A model generated the notes under the pieces. That model was not told the DNA's origin and made no database searches. It saw only the letters and a list, made by a program, of their open reading frames with translations. This document shows positions 10,929 through 23,347 of a stretch of DNA of 64,000 nucleotides, in pieces (position 1 is the first letter of the stretch; each line of letters starts with the position of its first letter). Source of the DNA: Sambucus nigra (Eukaryota; Streptophyta; Magnoliopsida; Dipsacales; Adoxaceae); contig OX422218.1 in the NCBI GenBank assembly GCA_949130495.1, positions 46,710,823 through 46,774,822 of the forward strand, written 5' to 3'. Position numbers and translations under genes: made by a program.

Positions 10929-12790
10929 TGTAATACCCTGTATTTCAGTGCTTTTAAAATTGAATTCATTCGAGAAATTAATTAGGAAAATATGCTTTAA
11001 TTAAATTATGCGAGCGAACAATTTATTGTGATTAAATGAAAAATGTGATTTTCTAAATATTAAGCGAGAGAGATATATTGATTAATATTATGATATAATA
11101 TTTACTAAGTGTAAATAGTAAATAATTGATGACAAGTTCTATACGGCATAACGAGTGATATGTGTGTATTTTATTTTACCTCGATCAGGGGCCGCGTGCA
11201 AACAAATTTGAGGTTGAGATAGGAAATATATTTTAAGTGACTCGAATGATAATTTATAAGTCACGAAGGGTTCCAGATGGGTCGAAATAGTCAGAATAGT
11301 GTACTCTAGGATATAATTTGGGTCCCAGATCAATGTTATACCAAATCGATGGCTATTGAGCACATTTTGGTCATTTGGCAAATAGAGATTCAGGGACCAA
11401 CGAAATTCTAAGTGTTATATCTGATGTTTAAGACTTCATTCTAGGGTTAGAAATAGTTAAACCCAAAGGAATCCCTTAGACAGAAAAGAGAAACCATTCC
11501 CAAAAGGTTAAGGAGGATTCTTGGAGAATTGAAAGGTGTTCTTGCATCCTAAGCATCTAAGGAGTGGAGATTTCAAGAAAACCAAATATAATCATCCTCT
11601 TACTCATGGAATCAGATCATCCACTTAAAGAAAATTTGATTATTGCAATATTTATGAAGTTATAATACCCATGTGTAGGGTTTTGAGAATTATTTTTCGT
11701 AAATCAACATTCTTGGCAGAAAAGAAATGATTTTTATGAATGTTGGGATTACATCTGCATGTAGAATGATTTAACATATGTATAGGATCAATAAGTAGAG
11801 GATAATTAATCATTAATGGGAATTAAATATGGGCTTTAACGAAGATTAGAAGAAGAACATGAAAACCTAGGAATTTTGAGGGTTAGAGACTGAAATTCAT
11901 TCTTAAATAATTTATAATGTTTTGATTAAAAATTTACTTTAGTAATTTCCCTTATATATGTGGGAAGGGTTTGGGACAATTAATTTAGAGTTTGGTGGGA
12001 GAAAATGGAAGTTTAAGGCGCGTTAATGGTGGAAACCCACCTGCTATAATTGCAAAAATGTGTTATAGAAAAACGAATCGGTCTGGTTGAGATTGATCGA
12101 TTAGGTTCAGCCTTTACAGAATGAGTTATAGATAAAACATGAACCACTCTGAACCAAGGAGCAGTGGTTCAGTTCGGTCTTTACAGAACAACGATCTAGT
12201 TTGATTGGTTTAGTTATCGAAATTAAATACGAAATTTCCTTTTTGGGCATAACGTTCCTAATTCGATGTTATTGAAATATTTAGGACTTTGTAAATATAA
12301 TAATAGGGGATTTATTATATAATGGAGGGCCTATTATAAAGATATGAAGTAGTCTTATTAAGAGGAGTAAGACGAGACTGAATTGGGTTAAACTATATCA
12401 AAACTAATATGAGAGACGGATAAAGAATTATGGGATTTGAATGAATTGATATGTAGACCAGTAGGTTTAGTTAGGCTTAACTACTGAAATTTATAAAGGG
12501 GTAACTCGAACCCTTAGAGTGGTGTGAATTATCATGAATACGATAAGTGGTATAATTCGTAAAGAAATTTGTACGACGAGTATACGAGAGAAATATACTC
12601 TGTACACGTGCGAATTATTAGGTTGTGTGAATACCTACTAAGTACATATACTTAGGCGGTGTTAATACCTAAAGTATATTAGACGTATGGGGGTCGAGGG
12701 AATATCTAGACCAACACATGAAAGTTTGACTTGGGGTCGAGGGCTACCTGGACCAATATCGAACATAAATAATATTGGGGTTGATCGAAC

Positions 12791-12813
12791 ATATATATAT
12801 ATATATATATATA

Positions 12814-12864
<51 letters not shown>

Positions 12865-12865
12865 G
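12791..12865. repeat. TA/TG compound microsatellite
   Basis: (TA)n then (TG)n inside the chromovirus LTR. It is absent from the related truncated LTR at the matching point (near 15985), so it expanded after the two copies split. Confidence 0.92.
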
Positions 12866-13595
12866 TTCATGTGTGTGCGCGCGTGTGTGTATAACATTTA
12901 CATTGGGGTCGACGGCTATCCGAACCAATGTTAATGATATGCGAAGTTGGGGTCGAAGGAACATCTCAACCAGTAAATCCTTAAACTGTGATATGAGGAT
13001 ATTATAGTGATATATTATTATTGGTATATACTGTGAGTGAAATATATACTGTGTGATTTATCTACTTACGTGTGGCAGTAGAAAACGAGATAGAGTATAC
13101 GTAAAGAGAATGAATTAAGTCGAGAATCATAAGTGTCTGATTCATCTATTAACATATGTGAATGTTATCTACATTTGTGGATATCGGTATGGTAATTTAA
13201 ACTGAGAACTTAATGTATAAATTTAAGAAGATAACATGTGAGGAATGTTACTTATTTTGATAATTAATACATGAGAGATGTTAATTAATTAATGTACTAT
13301 ATGGGCGGCACGATAACTTAGACGTGTAGATAAGTTCGGTTGAATACTTTATTCCAGTTAGATTAGGTAGTATAGCTAGATGGGATAAGCATAGAACGTT
13401 AGGCGTTCACTATAGATGAGAGGTAAGGAAAAATCAAGGGAGAGTGTACGTGAACATGAGTATTGAATAACGAATTTTTTATGTAATAATTGCTTGCTAA
13501 ATATTTTCAAAACGTTTTGCGTACTTACACTTGCTATAAAATATATTTTTTAAACCTTTTAGGTGTCCAGCCATAGGAATGCCAAACGTGACATC

Positions 13596-15033
13596 TGTAA
13601 CACCCCGCCCGCCCGGGGGGAGTGAATGGAGCGCTACTTTCGATAAACTAAATTCAAATCGACAAATCACAAGGTATAGAGCATCTAAATCCCATAATAG
13701 AAAAGAAAGCACTAATCTCATCTTCAAATTAAATACAACAATTCTCTCGAAATAAACCAATTATCTAACTCGAAATAAAAGTACAAATCTCCAATGCTCT
13801 ATACATCAAAATAATACAAGTCTTCTCATTTCTTGTATTGAAATTCTTCCCAAATAATCCATGCTAAAATCATCCCAATTGGTCCATAGCACTCAAATTC
13901 GTGCTCACCTGCCAACTAAGAAAAAGATGGAGAAGTACACAATACGACAAGAATGATGCTCAACAATAATATGTTATCGATGAATAATGCACAACAATAC
14001 GAATACGAATATTCAAATCAAATGCGAATCTCAATAGAATTTATCAATAAATTTCACAATAACACATTAACCGGGTTACCAGGCCTCACCCCATCCGCGT
14101 ATGCTTTATCAAGTCATAGCCCTTGGAAGCAGGAATTTTGGAGGGTGCCCAACGTCCGTGCCATATTAAAATCTCATGACAACGTGCTCAACGACAACAT
14201 GAATAATACCACATGAATAAAAATAATTCCAACAATTATTTTTCCCGATTTCAAAGTAATTACCAATTCAAATATGAGTTCAATTAAACATGAAATCAAC
14301 GGAATAACTCTCGAGAGATTTAAAGAGCATATTATGTAAAACCCCATACCTTAAACCACCAAAAAGAACCAACATGAATCATGACATAGTTTTAGCCTAA
14401 AAATCTATTCACACCTTCACATTCTTCTCCCGAAAATAATCAAAATCTCGTTCTAGCCCAAACTCGAGAAAACACCAAATAATTCTAATCTAAGGTTGAA
14501 ATCTTGAATAAGTTTAGGGCTATGGTTTGCAGATGAAAGCTAGTAATTTTAAAGATCTCTTCTGGTTGAAAAGTTTGAGAAAAAGTGATTTGAAAAGCCA
14601 AGCAACGAATTTGTTGATATATAAAGGTTTAAGAGTTTGATTAAGAAAAGAGTTCTAATCAGATACAAACACTAAAAAATTTATTCCGGACGATCGGACC
14701 GTTGGAATTGGATGAAATTTTACAGAGAATTAGCTAAAGACGAGAGAAAGATGTAAAAATTTCAGCTCGATCGGACTGTTGAATATTTTTAAATATTTTT
14801 TTCTATAGAGTTTTATGTGTTGATGACTCTAAGAGAGTTTTATACTTTGAGGACTCTTTTATATAATAAAAATTCTATTAAATCTCCATTTTAATTTCGA
14901 TTTCGAAACCGTTTGAAATTCCCTCCTTTAAAAATAATAACCAACATATTTGAGCAATAAAAATAATTTTATCACAAAATTTATTTTTCCTCTTTATTTC
15001 AAAGATACCCTAAAAATTACGCGGGTTGTTACA
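13596..15033 (-). mobile_element. Solo LTR with 5-bp target duplication
   Basis: The segment runs from TGTAACACCCCG to GGGTTGTTACA. It is flanked on both sides by ACATC (13591-13595 and 15034-15038), a perfect 5-bp target duplication. Removing it and one ACATC makes the host LTR colinear with the related copy at 15485-17119. There is no interior, so it is a solo LTR left by recombination between two LTRs. Orientation is inferred from its ends, which match minus-strand LTRs elsewhere in the window. The open plus-strand frame at 13953-14216 has no recognisable content. Confidence 0.9.
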
Positions 15034-15484
15034 ACATCCTTCTAGAGACTCAGCACTATAGCACTGTGGATGCTGACAGGACTTGATTTCACTAGATGAT
15101 TCCCTCATGTAGATCTAGTGTAGGATAACATTTTTATCTTCCATGTACGGACATGTCGTCCATTGATAGTTTTTAGTTATTTAGTCTTGTCATCATTCTA
15201 GAGTATTTGTTTTGGATTTTGACCGATTTTATTCGGCAAACCTTCATTCATTTATTTATTGTGATGGTTGGACTCTATTTTGTTGTGAATGGTTAATTTA
15301 CTTCCAGTATGGTTCTTTTATCTATTATTAAAGAAAGATAAAATTTGGCACCGGTCTAAATTCACTTAGGTGGTTAGTAATTAAAATGTTTTCGACAGCG
15401 ATGTTGAAAATGAACCGCACAAGAAACCTGTTTTAAGTTAATAAAGGCCTAATCAACTTATCTTTAATTAGATGGGGTGTCACA

Positions 15485-17119
15485 TAAATTTTTATATTAT
15501 GGTGGGTCTATTATAAAGATATGAATTATTCAAATTGACAGGAGTAAGACGAGATTTAATTGGGTTAAACTATATCGTAATTAATCTGAGAGACGGATAA
15601 AGAATTACGAATTTGAATGAATTGATATGTAATATGTAGAGCAGTACGGTGAGTTAGCGATAACTACTAAAATGTATAAACGGGTAACTAGAACCCTTAG
15701 AGTGGTGTGAATACTCATGAATACGATAAGTGAGAAAGTTCATAAAGAAATTTGTACCATGAGTATACGAGAGAAATATACTACGTACACGAGGGGATTA
15801 TTAGGTTTTGTGAATACCTATTATGTATATATACTTAGGCGGTGTGAATAACTAAAGTATATTAGGCGTATTGGGGTTGTGGTATTATCCAGACCAATAC
15901 ATGAAAGTTCGATTTGGGATTGAGGGCTATCCGGACCATTATCGAACATAAATAATATTGGGGTGGATGGAACATCTGGACCAATATATATATGTAAAAC
16001 ATTTACATTGGGGTCGAGGGCTATCCTAAACAATGTGAATGATATGAGAAATTGGCGTCCAAGGAACATCCGAACAGATAAATCCTTAATGTGTGATACG
16101 AGGATATGATAGTGAGATATATTATTTGTATATATTGTGTGTGAAATATATACTGTGTGATTTATCTACTTATGTGTGACAGTAGGCAGTTAGATAGACT
16201 GTATCTAGCAAGAATAAATTAAGTCGAGAAACTTAATTATTTGATTCAACTATTAGCATATGTGAATGTTATTTATATTTGTGGATCTCAGAATGGTAAT
16301 TTAAAGTGAAAACTTAATGTATAAATATTAAAATATAACATGTGAGGAATGTAACTTATGTTGATAATTAATACATGAGAGATGTTAATAAATTAATGTA
16401 CTGTATGGGCGGTACGAGAACTTACGCATGTAGATAAGTTCGACTGAATACTTTAATCTAATTAGATTATGTAGTATGAGTAGGTGGTCTAAGTATAGAA
16501 TGTTAGGCGTGGACTATAGAGGAGAGGTGAGGAAAACTGAATGGAGAGTGTACGTGATCATGTGTAATCAATAACGTAATTTTTATGTAATAAACACTTA
16601 TTAAATATTTTGAAAAACTTTTTGGCCTCTGATCTGCTTGCAAATATTCTAAAAACCTTTTAGGTATCCTGACACAGGAACACCTGGATGATATTATTCC
16701 TTTGATTCAGATAATTCTACAACAATTGTGTATGCTAGCAGGGATTTCTTAGACACTTCTATCCTTGTGATCTAGACAAGAGGTATCATGAGTTATATTC
16801 GGGCATGTTGCCCAACTATTGTCATATATTTTATTTTTCTCACATTTTCATTTAGGCATATTCAATATGGTTATACTAATGTTCTACCGAGAGTTATTGG
16901 TTATTATTTTATTCAAATAATTTTTGAATTATTGTGTGGTTGGATTTGGTCTGTTTAATCTAAAAAGATTAAAAAGTTTAAAATTTGATGCCGAGACTAA
17001 TAGGTTGTTAGTAATTAATTTGGTTTTCGACAGTGATGCTAAAATGATCCATTATGAGAATCTTGCTTTATTTTGATGAAGTATTGATCATCCGAGATTA
17101 AAATAGGTGGCGAGTCACA
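15485..17119 (+). mobile_element. Second, 5'-truncated LTR of the same family
   Basis: Closely parallels 12300-13590 plus 15039-15484 of the preceding LTR. Shared landmarks are CTATTATAAAGATATGAA, GAGAGACGGATAAAGAATTA, the TATACGAGAGAAATATACT region and TTCGACAG near the 3' end. It ends GGTGGCGAGTCACA, a decayed version of GGGGTGTCACA. The first ~1.4 kb of the LTR are missing. It directly abuts the end of the full LTR, so the pair arose by truncation or unequal recombination and not as a normal element. Confidence 0.78.
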
Positions 17120-17397
17120 CTCATTATATTGAGAAAATACTTGATAGATTCAATAAATACGATATAAGTACAAAAAGATCACCATCTGACATAAAACGCC
17201 ATCTTACCAAAAACACGGAAGAAGGAATATCTCAAGTAGAGTATTCACTAATAATATGTAGAGTAACGTACATCAGGAACCGCATAAGACTTGATATAGC
17301 ATACTCAATGAGTAAGATACACTACACAAAAATCGCTAAATTTTCAACCTTTGGTGTAGGGGATTTATCATGGCATTTGATCCTGACAAAGCTCTAA
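17120..17397 (+). pseudogene. Ty1/copia RT-RNase H fragment
   Basis: The frame reads THYIEKILDRFNKYD, then SPSDIKRHLTKNTEEG, ISQVEYS, then RLDIAYSMSKI. This matches the end of copia reverse transcriptase and the start of RNase H (Q-x-x-YIEKILKRF, then L-x-KN-x-G, VEYS-x-I-G-x-L-x-Y, RPDIAY). A few residues before position 17120 belong to the neighbouring LTR end. The frame stops at 17397, and nothing before or after continues the polyprotein, so it is an isolated fragment of about 90 codons. Confidence 0.8.
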
Positions 17398-17409
17398 CAG
17401 CCTTGTTGT

Positions 17410-17460
17410 GGACTATGACCATGATAAGGATGATATATTATTAGTCATCATGGTCGTAGT
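17410..17460. repeat. Short inverted repeat
   Basis: ACTATGACCATGAT is repeated in inverted form as ATCATGGTCGTAGT about 21 bp later (13 of 14 pair). It is a hairpin of unknown role. Confidence 0.7.
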
Positions 17461-17584
17461 TGTCGAGAAAGATTTACCTTCTTTCTTAACCAAACTAACC
17501 TCATTTCCTAAAACTAGTTTCTACATGTCTCTCCCACTCAATCGACCGGTGAATCTTAATCTCACTATCTCTTAAAAGGTACCT

Positions 17585-17632
17585 TCTCTCTCTCTCTCTC
17601 TCTCTGTCTCGCTAAAGAGAGAGAGAGGCTCC
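17585..17632. repeat. CT/GA foldback microsatellite
   Basis: A (CT)n run followed by a (GA)n run can fold on itself. It marks the left edge of the first foldback element. Confidence 0.85.
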
Positions 17633-17639
17633 TGTAAGG

Positions 17640-18010
17640 GGACAAAATTTAGTGTTCAATTTATGAGATTATTTTTATGAACATAGTAAAAAAATTGAAC
17701 TTATTTTTTTTCATGATGTTCAAACATTTCAGGGTACCCCCCCCCCCCCCCAAAAAAAAAAAAAAAACTCTCAACTCAAACAAAATGTTTTGCTATTTCA
17801 TCAAAATTGGGTGAAAATATGCAATTTTTTAGCAGTTTTAAGTTGACATGGTTTGGATGGTCTTTTTAAAATAACAAAAACAATCATTTCAAGTTGAATT
17901 TTTTTGGGGAGTTTACTGAAATGCTTAAAACTCATATAAAAAAACCAATTCAAAAAAATTATTTTTGGGTAGGTCCTTAAATTGCCCTTAAATAGTGTCC
18001 TTTATAGGAT
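17640..18010. mobile_element. Foldback (MITE-like) element 1
   Basis: The left part (TTGAACTTATTTTTTTTCATG, ..., CAAACATTTCAGGG) recurs inverted on the right (GTTGAATTTTTTTGGGGAG, TGAAATGCTTAAAAC). The arms meet near AAAATTGGGTGAAAATATGC. A C-run and A-run (17738-17767) lie inside the left arm. It belongs to the same family as the two hairpins at 18951-19745. It has no coding capacity. Terminal duplication was not identified. Confidence 0.6.
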
Positions 18011-18911
18011 ACATATATATGTATGTAAGATTTTTTTTTGGTTTGTTCATAACATAGCTTTAGACTAGTTTGGCGTATCCCATTATAAAATACCGAGACG
18101 ACAAACCGAACTCAAGCATCTTCAAGTTTGAAGACTTCCAGGAATACCAAAAGGTATAAAACGATTTAGAGTTTTGAATTAATTTATGGAATTATATTTG
18201 GGATGTTTAATTTTTATCAAAAACTAACATGGCTTTTTGTTTGTTCAAATGACATTGAAAGTTGTTCTAAGAACATTCATTTGTCTTTCAAACGACATAC
18301 AAAAATCGTTCAAATGACATGATGACTTAAAGTTTTTATAAATACCTGTTTTGTTGACAGAATTTTAAGAATTTTGCCACGTACGTTTCTACATATCTGC
18401 TACAGAATTTCCTCATGTTTTGTGTTGAAAAAGACTATTTTAATTCACAACAAAGCATCCCACAATATTGTCCTTGTGAATTAGTTTACAACCCTACAAA
18501 TTTTTATATCTCTTGCATACACCTTTGTGGAGAAGGTATCTCCATGGCTAACCTGGGATAGATGTGAGGATTCACTGTTGAAGACGAAGCCTGAGGTTGA
18601 CGGAGGGTTGTGGTCCATTGTGGTTGTCAAGGGAATCATTACTTAATTGAAGACTACGAAAATTCATTGTTGTATTTCACTTATAAGTTTGTAAGTTGCG
18701 ATTTGCAAGTTATTAGTGGAATAAAAGGTTTTTTACCTGCAGGGATTTTTTTACTGAAACTTGACCTTGTCATATTTTCTTGTTTGATAGATCTGTTTTA
18801 TCACCATAGATGAATGATTAGGATAAAAAGATAAAATTAATTTAAAATTCGCTTCCACATTTAAAATTGGCATTGCAATTTTTTAATCACTTTTTGTATC
18901 TATTTTGCATT

Positions 18912-18918
<7 letters not shown>
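18011..18918. other. Spacer, probably LTR-derived; no gene supported
   Basis: Contains a cluster of GTTCAAATGAC and TTTCAAACGAC motifs (18243-18325) like those found inside the chromovirus-type LTRs at 31880-31955 and 60090-60165. Part of this stretch may be a decayed LTR. An open plus frame at 18610-18813 has no recognisable domain and no support. Confidence 0.35.
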
Positions 18919-18984
<66 letters not shown>

Positions 18985-19385
18985 CTTATACATACCAAGT
19001 ATACATACTTGCTGGTACAAATCGATTTATTTAAAATATTAAAAAATTATTTTTGAGTTGAATTTTTTTGTGGTATGTAAGGGACCCACATAAAAAATAT
19101 GCTCAAAATAACATATTTTGCTATTTTAAAAAAAATCGATCAAACTTAAATAGCTTTTAAAGGTTGTGATAGTTTGACCAAATTTTTAAAAATAGCAGAA
19201 TAGGTTATTTTGAGTTGTTTATTTTATATGGGTCCCTTGAAATATTTAAACACCACACAAAAAAAATTCAACTCCAAAATATTTTTTTTACACTTTTAAA
19301 AAAGAATCAGTTTGTATACTTAGTATATAAACTTGGTATGTACCATAGCCCGAGTCTCTCTCTATCTTTCTCTCTACATACCATA
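18919..19385. mobile_element. Foldback (MITE-like) element 2, long hairpin
   Basis: After TA and GA runs, the left arm reads GACTCTTATACATACCAAGT, then TTTTTGAGTTGAATTTTTTT, a GGGACCCACAT block, CTCAAAATAACATATT and GCTATTTT. The right arm carries the complement of each block in reverse order, ending GAGTCTCTCTC. The inverted repeat covers about 200 bp per arm with a short centre near 19150-19190. Such a structure would give a long RNA hairpin if transcribed. It has no coding capacity. Confidence 0.78.
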
Positions 19386-19745
19386 TATGAGGTCTTTCAT
19401 ACATACCATATATGGGTCCACCTTTTTAGATCATTTTTTTTAAATAGTAAAAAGTTAATTTTTGGGTTGATATATTTTATTTTTGTGGTATTCAAATATT
19501 TCAAATGACTCCACACAAAAAACTCAGTTCAAAATAATTTTTTTGATATTTTACAAAAATCGGTCAAACTATGTTAGTTTAAAAAAAATAGCTAATTTCT
19601 TTTTATGGGCCCCCTGAAATGTTTAAATGCCATGCAAAAAATGTTCTTAAATATAATTTTTTTACTATTTAAAAAATATTATCTGCACAAGTGGTTTTAA
19701 TGCATTTGTGTGTGTTAGGTACTATATATGGTGTATATATACTGA
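19386..19745. mobile_element. Foldback (MITE-like) element 3
   Basis: The left arm has CATACCATATAT, AAATAGTAAAAAGTTAATTT and GTGGTATTCAAATATTTCA. The right arm has the inverse of these blocks (CCTGAAATGTTTAAATGCCA, TTTTTTACTATTT, ATATATGGTGTATATATACTG). It shares core blocks with elements 1 and 2 and begins almost exactly where element 2 ends, so the two were duplicated or inserted side by side. Confidence 0.65.
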
Positions 19746-20207
19746 ATTCTCAAGGTTGTTGCTCAGTATGGACTATAATAAGACAACTCACCTTATAAAT
19801 TTATTCCTTTACTGAATATTAATGAAATACGAGAACTTTTATGGGATTTTCCATTATCCATTGCATTTGGTCTATATTATGTGTATGAAATTACTATATT
19901 TTTATGTTATCAAGTTAGTATATGTTATGGTGATGTAATGCTAAGAAACTACATAAACAATTTTGTATTTATATCTTAGTAGTGTGATTTACATATATTT
20001 ATACCCACCACTAAAATTTAAATGATCAACCTTTTTACATGACGTGGTTATGGTATGTTAAATTATGTGTTTGATAAAATGCCCTAAGTGGTTGTACATA
20101 TTGTGTCTTTAAGTTTTATGTTTATATATGTTAGTGAGTTCATTTATATCTTATATGGTATATAGTTAATTGTGATTCTTTTACATCAGTGAGAAGGATG
20201 GTGTCCT
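19746..20207. other. Spacer left of the 9.75-kb element
   Basis: AT-rich, no gene seen. Its last five bases (GTCCT, 20203-20207) are the target duplication of the following element, so it was once continuous with 29964 onward. Confidence 0.6.
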
Positions 20208-21177
20208 TGTAACACCCCGCTCAAAATAATAACGGGTGGCCAACCCTATACTATATTAAATCAGGAGTTTCAGATGGTCCAGTCTCAACATCAACTGTCG
20301 GTACTATATAATATAGGACTAACTACCCGATATCATATAAGCGAGATGTTAAAATAAATTAAAACATGCAACATAATACAACCAAACACTGCGAATGAAG
20401 GAAAGAAAGATGCATGAAAGGACTATGACAAAAGAAATGCTGAAATAAACATGAAATAGATAACTACAACTGAATATACTACAAGGAAGTAAACCCGAAT
20501 AAGCTGTCGGGTCACAGCCAATACAATAACTGAAATGGAATATATATAAATATCCCTTCTGTACAAACCCGATATACAACATGAATCCTACCTAGAATTT
20601 TAAACGGAGGAAGCGACTACCAGATACATCCCGCAACAGTCCGCACCTGTCATGGCTCCCAAGACTCTGGATAGAAGGTCATCCTACATCCATGCGGTAC
20701 GACACCTGTAATAGTATATATATATACATGCAGGAGAGAAAAGTAAACGGGCCAGAGCCCGAGTTGTGAAAAATATTTAGCAAGTGTGTTAATCGTGCAT
20801 AATAAATATCGGTGCACTTATTTTGTAATTAAAGTGGAATTGCACTCTCGTGGAACCCCAACTCACCTCTCATCTAAAGGCGCGCACCTATTCGCGTCCT
20901 CAAATTTTAGTTAAATTACTCCCATTTATTAGGACAACCTAACTTAAAATAGGCCCAATATATACCCACGAGAATTTGCCTTCCTATATTAACCCAAGAA
21001 TCCACTCTTTCTAAATACACTTAAGTATTTTTACAAACATATATGCCATATTAGGCTTAATGGATTCTGATTTATAATTTAATTAATTATAAATCTGAAT
21101 AAGTTACCCATATGTATTTGGGTAGAAATATATGATTTCATTTCGAATTAACATGCATACAAGATTATTATTGACAA

Positions 21178-21605
21178 AACTTCTCTCCAATTTCAATTAT
21201 GCGCTGCATTTCGTGCGTGGGGTGTCTCGCAAAGCGAAATCCAAACAAGGAACCACCCCGTTACACTACTCCATGTCAACGTCGATCTTGGAGATCCATT
21301 ATGCCACACATAAATATCGACAGAACATCTCTCTACCCTCAATAATGTACCACATTTCGTGTGTGGGGTGTCTCGCAAAGAGAAATCCAAACAAGGAACC
21401 ACCCCGTTACGCTACTCTTTGACAATGTCGATCATAGAGATCCATAATGCCGTACATACCATAATTGGCAGAACTTTCCTCCAATCTCAACACTGCACTG
21501 CGTTTCATGCGTGAGGTGTCTTGCAAAGCAAAATCCAAACAAGGAACCACCCCGTTACACTACTCCTGGACAACGTCCATCCGAGAGATCGATAATGCCA
21601 TGTAT
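21178..21605 (-). repeat. Three tandem ~148-bp units with a conserved stem-loop (left LTR)
   Basis: On the plus strand the motif TCGTGCGTGGGGTGTCTCGC and its variants starts at 21211, 21357 and 21505, giving spacings of 146 and 148 bp. In the sense of the element (minus) each unit carries GGGGTGGTTCCTTGTTTGG, then TTTCGC-TTT-GCGAGA, then CACCCC. GGGGTG can pair with CACCCC around the inner TCGC/GCGA stem. Unit 3 has TTGC/GCAA in the inner stem, a compensated change. This may be an RNA structure in the element transcript. Confidence 0.85.
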
Positions 21606-23347
21606 ACAATATTATACTACTACTACAACTAACATCACCAATAATATCCTTGGGATGATGTAAACGAAATATTCCTTAAATGCGATACATCAACCCCCAT
21701 CCATGTAGTACACCATAATCATCCAAGATGTACTCCACAAAGATTCTATATCCTTTCATCTATAGGATATATAAATATATATATAGGCATTTCATTCTAA
21801 CCATATATATATACACAACATCATCCAATCCCATGACCATGTATACATACCATATATGATGTACAAAGGCCCCGCACAAATAAATACCCGACTATATATA
21901 GCGTTGATAAACTGCATCAATGCTATCATCTTCCCAGGGCCCGGCTCACGTAGTAATACTAGGGCCACCATGGTGGGACTAAACGACACCCATCTCGTGG
22001 TAAACTCACGCACACGACAACCCGGGATGCGGTCATAGCTCCAAACCGGCAATGAGTTGAAACATACCCACCACGTCTCATCCCAAAAATATAAAAATGT
22101 AAATCACATAATAACACACGGGACAACTATGACCTGGGGAATATCCACACCCTGCTTTTCAAGCCAGGATGCTCACCCACTACGTGCGCAACTTCCCAAT
22201 GATAGCATGAGAGAGGTATGCTTAACCAAATAAGTATATCTATTATTCACATTCATAATATATGTACATTCATATGATCCAATCATATAATTAAACATTA
22301 AACCATCATATTCGGTTTAAATATCCATACCACGTATGACCACAACATTAATATATCCATATATTCATATTTATACAGATATATATGCATATATTCACAC
22401 ATCGCTAAATCATTATATATACAAACTAATTCTCGTTCATATGTATAAGATATATAAACCCGGCTATAAGTATCCATAATCCTCAATATACAAGCCGTCA
22501 CCAAAATTTCCTTTAAATTTACCTCGATATGTGAATACAATCCCTCACTTGAAACATATTCACTCATATTTCCTACGATGAATAGTCTCCCAAAACCATA
22601 TGTATATATCTATTCATATATATTCAACATTAGGGTTATCACCCAAGAGTTTGTGTAGGAATCCATCACTACACATTTCATCCATATTCAAAAGTACATA
22701 ATTTCCTTTAGTACTATTTAACCATAGGAACATACATGACTTAATAGTCTAAAACCTCAAATTATTCCAACCTTGTTTCAAGTATTGGAATCTCAATGGT
22801 CATATCCCGACAATTTCGTGTAAACTATCCTAACTAGAATTTATGCTAGAGCTTATTACAGTCGATAGTACGATCCCAAACGTTCCCAATTTCACCTATG
22901 GTTCAAATAAATCTCAGGAATCATTACTCCTATTGAGTTATCAATTTTTCCTTAGTCTAAACATTTCTAAGGATATGAGTCTCCTCACTCTTTAAGAGTA
23001 TGCGACCACTCTCTTCCTTTTGCCCCAAATTGTAACATAACAATATCCTATCCTTATAACGATTTGACATAAAGGTCGGCCTAGAAATTTCACAACATAC
23101 ATGGATATTTCTTATCCAATTATTCCAAGAAGTCCCCACTATCATATACTAAGTGAGAGATCCCCATATAGGTTTCCAGAATATCTCTTACTTCATAAGA
23201 GAAAGCCTCAAATTAATAAACCTAACCAAAAAGGGCTGGAAGTCCTCCTAGATAAACCCCATAAAACAACCATTAAGCAAGCCTCTAAGAATAAACTCCA
23301 AACGAAAAAAGGAAAAAAGAGAACTCCAAACTTTTCTATAAAAACAT

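Larger units (their letters stand above)
10929..15484 (+). mobile_element. 3' LTR of the plus-strand chromovirus (interrupted)
   Basis: Starts TGTAATACCC after the PPT and ends GGGGTGTCACA at 15484. Without the nested 13596-15033 insertion and its duplicated 5 bp the LTR is about 3.1 kb. Its middle (12040-12200) has short repeats around ATCGAT and AACCA. A TA/TG microsatellite lies at 12791-12865. Open frames over that microsatellite are low-complexity and not genes. The 5' LTR is not in the window in intact form. A related truncated LTR follows directly. Confidence 0.82.

Noticed and set aside
12662..13007. Overlapping open frames on both strands near 12.8 kb
   Set aside because: They arise from the TA/TG microsatellite inside a chromovirus LTR; His/Thr and Cys/Val runs are not a protein.
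18610..18813. 67-codon plus frame as a host exon
   Set aside because: No domain, no splice-site pattern that links it to another exon, and LTR-like motifs just upstream.
21178..21605. CRISPR-like spaced repeats
   Set aside because: Whole ~148-bp units are repeated including the parts between anchors, there are only three, and the context is a plant LTR.
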